Shown here: one piece after another, positions 59,750 through 64,000 of the stretch
How positions within the stretch are numbered: position 1 is the first letter of the stretch
Layout: every line of letters begins with the position of its first letter
Assembly (NCBI RefSeq): GCF_900142445.1
Contig: NZ_FRAV01000016.1
Location: 43,695 to 107,694 of the forward strand
Length of the DNA stretch: 64,000 bases
Origin: Chryseobacterium polytrichastri
Lineage (GTDB): Bacteria > Bacteroidota > Bacteroidia > Flavobacteriales > Weeksellaceae
Direction: 5' to 3'
Notes under the pieces: generated by a model
What the model was told of the DNA's origin: nothing
Databases searched by the model: none
The model's input: only the letters and a program-made list of their open reading frames with translations
Program-made: the position numbers and the translations under genes

Positions 59750-61761
59750 GTAGACATTGTATTACTCATCAAATCATCTGCCCTTTTATCCAGTCCTGAA
59801 CTTATGGGAAGGAAAAACTTTAATGGATGTTTGAAAAAATATCTGAATATTTCTTTATAGATTTCACTTACCTGTCCAAAATTCAATTTTCTTGATCTAA
59901 AGGCTAAAAACATGGATAGACTGAAACTTACCAAAAAGTTGAAAAACCCGATCAGGAAAACGGTAATAAAGGATATCCAAAAAGTATAAGAATCTACAGA
60001 AAAATCTTTCCCGTAAAGTCCGATTGCAAAGTTTCCAGCGGCAAAAGTAATGTGACGAATATCTAAATCTAATCCGAAGAATAATCCCACAGGCGCCGTT
60101 GCTCCAAGGAATACTCCAAACCAGAAATTAGAAACAATTCCGGGCCAATTTTTAGCATAATATTTAGAAAGCCTTTTAGCGAACTTAGCTCCAAAAAACC
60201 TTCTGATAGAAATATTTTTGGCAATCCTTTCCGGTATTTGGAAAAACACGGAGTTATTCCCGATATTCCCCGAAATAATCCCTGAAATAAAAAGATAAAA
60301 ACCAGCAATACTTGCGTGTAAAATAGCTTTAGATTGAAACGGATCTAAATCTTTCAGCAATTTATCGGACCTGTCAACGGCTAGATTTTGCGAGAAAAAG
60401 ACATCTAATCCGTAAATAATCGCCAATGCAATTGGGAACGACAACAATACGTTTCCTACAAATGCAATAAACTGACTTCGAAACAACTTCGAAACAAGAT
60501 GTGCAAATTCAGTTCTATCGCTTTTAGAATTACCTTCTTCGGAAAGAACTTTGGTCATCGTTGCCGCTGTCATCGCCGGCTGTTTTGTTGCCAATGTAAA
60601 GCCCATCAAATAAATCATGACAAATCCCATTGCATAATTCATCGAATATAAAAATGCATGTGAAAAATCACTTCCCGGAATATATCCATAAAGCATTTTC
60701 AAGACACAAAGTGCCCCTACAATAATCCCTCCACCACTCGCTTTATAAAACATCGTCATATACTCCTTCTTAGAAGAGGTAATATAATGTGCGCCTGTTT
60801 CTGCAGTATGATTGGTAATAAGATGTGAAATCAATCTCGTACTGTCATTAATAAGTTCCGAAATATTATTCTTATGAGATTTATAACTTAATACATTAAA
60901 TATTAACTGTTTAGATTTAACCAAGATATCTTCTTCTGTATCAATCACCAACAGGTTTACAATTTCATACACCCTTTGCATTTGCTGACGGATCTTCAGA
61001 AGAGACTGATTGATCTTCCCTGAAATACCATATTTAGAAGAGTTTTTGAAAGCTATAGTTACAAACTCTAAACATTGTTCAGTATAAATTTTAATTTGCT
61101 TGTATCTGCTGTCCTTTGAGTGTAATTGAAGATCTGAATTTTTCTCCAAATCTTCCGCAAGACCTTCCAATTCATTTTGCAAAGCCAGAAAGGGATTATC
61201 AAAATTTCTGTACTGTGGAGCCATTCTTACGACTTCCACTTCCATAGCCATTCCTGTAGCACGCCAAGAAAGAATGCTCATAGCAAAGATCATTTCCTTC
61301 TTCACTTTTGCATTCGTAATAAAATCTGCAACCCCAAGAATTTTAATCAGTTCATTGATTTCGTTTTCAGGAAGATTGTGAAGGTATTTTAAATCTGTTT
61401 TAGGTCTTAAACTTACATTATCTACCAGATACCAAACCGTTTTTTCATTTTCTACAGGAGGTAATATCTTATTTAGAATTCTTTTCTTAAGCTCAGGAAA
61501 GAAGGCATTCTCAGAGAGAATGTTAGCTTCCGTTAAAGATAAATTAAATGGCCTTCCCTCAAAAATATGGTGAATGTAATACTTAAAATTTTCAGTGTAA
61601 TTCGGATTACTTTTGAAGAAATTAAGAATCTCCGTAAAGTCTGTTTTTTTTATACTCTCTAAAAACTCTGCAAAAGGTTCTAAAGAGAGGGTTTCATTCT
61701 TAAAAGAAAAATACTTTTTAAGAACAGATTCAAAATTTGTACTTGAATTGAAAAATTTCAT
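59731..61761 (-). CDS. Gcr-type 'site-specific recombinase' family membrane protein
   Basis: 676 aa. Residues 1-330 are soluble and mainly helical; residues 335-640 hold about six transmembrane segments (for example SGGGIIVGALCVLKMLYGYIPG and ASIAGFYLFISGIISGNIGNNSVFF). The size, order and the GNIGNN-S-V-FFQIPERIA stretch fit the family known as site-specific recombinase Gcr. No tyrosine or serine recombinase motif is visible, and a polytopic membrane protein is unlikely to be a recombinase; the label is probably historical. The ATG at 61761 is almost directly preceded by a promoter box. Confidence 0.8.
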   Translation of the reverse strand: MKFFNSSTNFESVLKKYFSFKNETLSLEPFAEFLESIKKTDFTEILNFFKSNPNYTENFKYYIHHIFEGRPFNLSLTEANILSENAFFPELKKRILNKILPPVENEKTVWYLVDNVSLRPKTDLKYLHNLPENEINELIKILGVADFITNAKVKKEMIFAMSILSWRATGMAMEVEVVRMAPQYRNFDNPFLALQNELEGLAEDLEKNSDLQLHSKDSRYKQIKIYTEQCLEFVTIAFKNSSKYGISGKINQSLLKIRQQMQRVYEIVNLLVIDTEEDILVKSKQLIFNVLSYKSHKNNISELINDSTRLISHLITNHTAETGAHYITSSKKEYMTMFYKASGGGIIVGALCVLKMLYGYIPGSDFSHAFLYSMNYAMGFVMIYLMGFTLATKQPAMTAATMTKVLSEEGNSKSDRTEFAHLVSKLFRSQFIAFVGNVLLSFPIALAIIYGLDVFFSQNLAVDRSDKLLKDLDPFQSKAILHASIAGFYLFISGIISGNIGNNSVFFQIPERIAKNISIRRFFGAKFAKRLSKYYAKNWPGIVSNFWFGVFLGATAPVGLFFGLDLDIRHITFAAGNFAIGLYGKDFSVDSYTFWISFITVFLIGFFNFLVSFSLSMFLAFRSRKLNFGQVSEIYKEIFRYFFKHPLKFFLPISSGLDKRADDLMSNTMSTKSEDH

Positions 61762-61766
61762 TAGTA

Positions 61767-61774
61767 CAAAGATA
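61767..61774 (-). promoter_or_regulatory. Candidate -7 box of the Gcr-type gene, nearly leaderless
   Basis: Exact TATCTTTG on the minus strand, ending 6 bases from the ATG; implies a leader of 0-3 nt. No -33 element at the normal distance. Confidence 0.35.
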
Positions 61775-62419
61775 CTATTTCAAACTTACATTCCTCATTT
61801 GTCTCATAATCCAATTGTGCTTCTTTCTCAAATAAGGAGAAGGATTTTTAGGATCATATTTCTTGGGATTTGGTAAAACAGCAGCAATCCATGCAGCATC
61901 AGATGCCGAAAGATCTTTGGATGGCTTTCCAAAATAATACTGTGCAGCTGCTTCCACCCCGAAAACACCTTGCCCCATTTCAATTGAATTAAGATATCTT
62001 TCAAGAATAATATCTTTACTCCAGACTTTCTCAATGATAAAAGTATAAACGGCTTCCATCCCTTTCCTCAACCAACTTCTTCCCTGCCAAAGGAAAATAT
62101 TTTTTGCTGTCTGCTGAGAAATTGTACTCCCTCCTCTTATTTTTTTTCCTTTTTCATTGTTTTTCATCGCTTTTTCAATGGCAGTATAGTCGAAACCGTC
62201 ATGCATAAAGAACTTTTGATCCTCTGACGCAATGACTGCTCTCTTCACATTATCCCCCATCTCATCATACGAGATATAATCTCTGTGTAGCTTTCCAAAC
62301 TCAAATAGACCACCAATCTGCGTAATTGTAATAGGAGGATTGAAGAATCTACCCCAAATGATAAATACTACGTTGAGTATAAGAACAATAAAAATAAACT
62401 GCTTGATTTTTTTCCACAT
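61775..62419 (-). CDS. mtgA: Monofunctional peptidoglycan glycosyltransferase
   Basis: 214 aa from the ATG at 62419; a longer ATG at 62452 is upstream of the predicted transcription start. One membrane anchor (about 6-24), then a GT51 domain: VKRAVIASEDQKFFMHDGFD (motif 1, catalytic Glu), KGKKIRGGSTISQQTAKNIFLW (motif 2), RYLNSIEMGQGVFGVEAAAQYYFGK (motif 4). It polymerises lipid II into glycan strands without transpeptidase activity. Complete and expected to be active. Confidence 0.93.
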   Translation of the reverse strand: MWKKIKQFIFIVLILNVVFIIWGRFFNPPITITQIGGLFEFGKLHRDYISYDEMGDNVKRAVIASEDQKFFMHDGFDYTAIEKAMKNNEKGKKIRGGSTISQQTAKNIFLWQGRSWLRKGMEAVYTFIIEKVWSKDIILERYLNSIEMGQGVFGVEAAAQYYFGKPSKDLSASDAAWIAAVLPNPKKYDPKNPSPYLRKKHNWIMRQMRNVSLK

Positions 62420-62439
62420 AGCTATAAAAAAAGGAAATA

Positions 62440-62471
62440 CAAAAATAAGCAAATACTCTGAGTTATTGCAA
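62440..62471 (-). promoter_or_regulatory. Promoter of mtgA
   Basis: TTG (62471-62469), 21-nt spacer, exact TATTTTTG (62447-62440) on the minus strand. Predicted start near 62435, leader about 16 nt. It supports the 62419 start. Confidence 0.5.
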
Positions 62472-63509
62472 TTCTTTCATATAAGTGAGCTGATAATCCG
62501 GAAGAAGCTCGGGATGAAAAATTTTAATATAATCTTTAAGAATAAGATCAGATCTTACAATTCCGCTTTCAAAGAAATCATTAGCTTTTTGTTTTTCTCT
62601 TCCCATAATCCCATAAATCTTTCCTTTATTGAAAACATCCAGCTTGCTGTAAAAAGAATTGATGCTCAGTAATTCTTTCTTAGAAAGATGATTTCCGGCG
62701 TTTACCCAAAACTGTACCCCTTTTGATTTCGAAAAAACTTCTTCAAAACTCATGGTTACTGCTTTCTCATCTGTATTGTTCTTTAAAATATACTCTGCAT
62801 TGGCATCAGAAATAAAATTAGCCACAGAAGTTTTACCTCCAGGAAGATACCAAACATCTCCATACATTTCATTCGCTAGAACTACAGGTTTTGATGTAGC
62901 TTTTAATGCTAACGCCTTTAATTCATTATAATTTTTCTCAACTTCACCATATTTTGCTTCCGCTTCTTTATCTTTCCCTAAAAGCTTTCCAAAAAGGTTG
63001 ATATATGCTGTTTTTTCCAATGGTTTCTGCTCCATGTATTCATCTAAGAAGATTACTTGAATTCCATTGTTTTTTAATAGTTGATAGGCATTGTCAAAAC
63101 TTGCGATATGATTGGTGAAAATAGCATCAGGTTTTAATGAGATGATTTTCTCAACATCATATTTCTGTTCACTTCCTACATTCTGAATTTTTCCTTCTTT
63201 AAGCAAGTTTTGAATTTTCTCTGAGTAAATATATTCCGGACTTGAAACTCCGATGATCATATTTTCTGCTCCCAATTCAGAAATATATCCCGCCATACTT
63301 GCGTTCAATAAGATGATTTTCTTAAACGGAACCTGATTTTTCTTAAAATTATAGGTAAAATTTCCGGATTTCAAGTCTAAAGTCTCACTCGCTTCCTTGT
63401 ATTGAAGGTGATTCGAGATAGAAGTCCATTCATTAGATGAAATTTTTTGTTCTCTTTTACAGGAGATTAGCGCTATAACTGTAAATAAAAGTAAAATTTT
63501 CTGTTTCAT
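62463..63509 (-). CDS. ABC-transporter substrate-binding lipoprotein (BtuF/FepB-like)
   Basis: 348 aa, lipobox LISC (Cys17). Class III binding-protein fold of siderophore, haem and cobalamin ABC systems: MAGYISELGAENMIIGVSSPEYIY (first lobe), SLKPDAIFTNHIASFDNAYQLLKNNGIQVIFLDEYMEQKPLEKTAYI, then WYLPGGKTSVANFISDANAEYIL (second lobe). The ligand is not readable. Permease and ATPase genes are not adjacent. Its 5' end is 59 bp from the divergent tRNA gene. Confidence 0.85.
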   Translation of the reverse strand: MKQKILLLFTVIALISCKREQKISSNEWTSISNHLQYKEASETLDLKSGNFTYNFKKNQVPFKKIILLNASMAGYISELGAENMIIGVSSPEYIYSEKIQNLLKEGKIQNVGSEQKYDVEKIISLKPDAIFTNHIASFDNAYQLLKNNGIQVIFLDEYMEQKPLEKTAYINLFGKLLGKDKEAEAKYGEVEKNYNELKALALKATSKPVVLANEMYGDVWYLPGGKTSVANFISDANAEYILKNNTDEKAVTMSFEEVFSKSKGVQFWVNAGNHLSKKELLSINSFYSKLDVFNKGKIYGIMGREKQKANDFFESGIVRSDLILKDYIKIFHPELLPDYQLTYMKELQ

Positions 63510-63533
63510 CTTTCAAAGAAAAGAAAAAAGTGC

Positions 63534-63541
63534 TATATTTG
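63534..63541 (+). promoter_or_regulatory. -7 box of the tRNA-Arg gene
   Basis: Exact TATATTTG, 28 nt before the mature tRNA. Confidence 0.5.
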
Positions 63542-63568
63542 CAAACCCTTAAACAACAAGGTAACAAC

Positions 63569-63642
63569 GGCCTCGTGGCGCAACTGAATAGCGCATCTGA
63601 TTACGGCTCAGAAGGTTACAGGTTTGAATCCTGTCGAGGTCA
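63569..63642 (+). tRNA. tRNA-Arg (anticodon ACG)
   Basis: 74 nt. The acceptor stem GGCCTCG pairs with CGAGGTC (one G-U), the anticodon arm CTGATTACGGCTCAG has ACG, and the T arm is ACAGGTTTGAATCCTGT. The D arm is GCGCAACTGAATAGCGC. CCA is not encoded. ACG is normally deaminated to ICG to read CGU/CGC/CGA. Confidence 0.95.
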
Positions 63643-63643
63643 C

Positions 63644-63677
63644 AAATGGCTCCAATTTAATCCAAATTGAGCCATTT
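63644..63677 (+). terminator. Terminator of tRNA-Arg
   Basis: AAATGGCTC...GAGCCATTT stem extended by AATTT/AAATT with one bulged C, then a long T-run. Confidence 0.75.
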
Positions 63678-63867
63678 TTTTTTGTTTGTGATTCCAGAAT
63701 AATCCAAATTAGGATTTTTATTGTTTTAGTAAATTTAGGTTCGAAATACCAAAAAAAATTTTAGTAAACAATAGGTGTGCTGGCTGGGGTCATTTTCCTT
63801 TTGATCACTGGTAATCCAATGTCTCTTGTTTCACTAATAGTGATTTATCAGGGATCAGTCTCAAAAG

Positions 63868-63897
63868 TTGGGGAGAAAATAAAAAATGATATTTTTG
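63868..63897 (+). promoter_or_regulatory. Promoter of the partial transposase frame, nearly leaderless
   Basis: TTG (63868-63870), 19-nt spacer, exact TATTTTTG (63890-63897); predicted start 63901-63904, at the ATG 63902. Confidence 0.45.
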
Positions 63898-63901
63898 TAT
63901 A

Positions 63902-64000
63902 ATGTTAAATGATGCCGAACTGCTTAAATTATTTTTACCTGAACTGTTGATTGAATATTTTGAGATTGTAAAATTTGAAGAAGAAAACCAAATTCTACAT
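63902..64000 (+). CDS. Start of a probable ISAon1-type transposase N-terminal protein, 3' partial
   Basis: 33 codons before the window ends: MLNDAELLKLFLPELLIEYF followed by EIVKFEEENQILH. The pattern LLKLxLPxLLIEYFxI is what I remember from the N-terminal region protein of ISAon1-family insertion sequences of Bacteroidota. The GTGTGCTGGCTGGGGTCATT stretch near 63775 might belong to its left end. Identification rests on this short fragment only. Confidence 0.5.
   Translation, partial: MLNDAELLKLFLPELLIEYFEIVKFEEENQILH

Noticed and set aside
59731..61761. The Gcr-type protein as the enzyme that moved the peptide cassette
   Set aside because: Attractive by position and family name, but the protein is polytopic and shows no recombinase catalytic motif; kept only as a curiosity.
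1..64000. CRISPR array, rRNA operon or prophage
   Set aside because: No regularly spaced direct repeats, rRNA sequence or phage structural genes are visible. The only short regular repeat (49902-49938) has 7-8 bp units without spacers.

Overview
The window looks like chromosomal DNA of a Chryseobacterium-like member of the Flavobacteriia (Bacteroidota). The signs are low GC, Bacteroidota-type promoters (TTG/TTTG about 19-21 nt before TAnnTTTG), almost no Shine-Dalgarno sites, a SusC/SusD pair, many short secreted proteins and lipoproteins, and a class A beta-lactamase of the subclass seen in Chryseobacterium. Assignments were made by reading motifs, with no database search.

Layout. 1-5.4 kb: the 3' part of a GH5-CBM6 glycanase, a class A beta-lactamase, a small secreted protein, 3-hydroxyacyl-CoA dehydrogenase, a polytopic membrane protein and an acidic small protein. 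5.4-18 kb is mainly housekeeping: META lipoprotein, pheT, dnaN, an undecaprenol/diacylglycerol kinase, an SGNH hydrolase, a barstar-like inhibitor overlapping purL, purB and an OmpH/Skp chaperone. 18-19 kb is a repeat-rich non-coding island. 18.7-20.9 kb: an AraC regulator followed by an iron-dependent alcohol dehydrogenase. 20.9-31.7 kb: three tandem small secreted paralogs and a polysaccharide utilisation locus (SusC, SusD, GH144-type glucanase, esterase, GH3), for which beta-1,2-glucan is a reasonable predicted substrate. 32-38 kb: DUF4197, DUF493, ArsC-like protein, deoxynucleoside kinase and a tandem pair of glutaminyl-peptide cyclotransferases. 38-42 kb: Na+/H+ antiporter, bestrophin, DUF2490, DUF1398. 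42-45.6 kb: a tight operon of small VOC, SRPBCC, DUF1569 and secreted proteins. 45.8-49.4 kb: a TolC-HlyD-ABC2 permease export operon with no ATPase gene visible. 50-57.3 kb: an antiprotease cluster, one very large alpha-2-macroglobulin-family protein and two ecotins with different P1 residues. 57.3-63.5 kb: a UbiA-like membrane protein, recF, a DciA-like DUF721 gene, a small bacteriocin-like peptide gene, a Gcr-type membrane protein, mtgA and a metal/siderophore-binding lipoprotein. 63.6-64 kb: tRNA-Arg(ACG), then the probable start of an insertion sequence.

Most notable. (1) A 24-bp exact direct repeat (59415-59438 and 59726-59749) flanks a cassette of about 290 bp that carries its own promoter, a cysteine-rich precursor-like peptide gene and a terminator. 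Both repeat copies encode the same last eight residues of the dciA-like gene followed by a stop, as expected if the cassette inserted at the 3' end of that gene and regenerated it. (2) The alpha-2-macroglobulin plus twin-ecotin cluster looks like a layered defence against serine proteases, with predicted P1 Leu and P1 Lys specificities. (3) A modular interspersed element occurs at least three times, with conserved end boxes and an interior that differs between copies. (4) Several genes have promoters placed so that the mRNA would have essentially no 5' leader.
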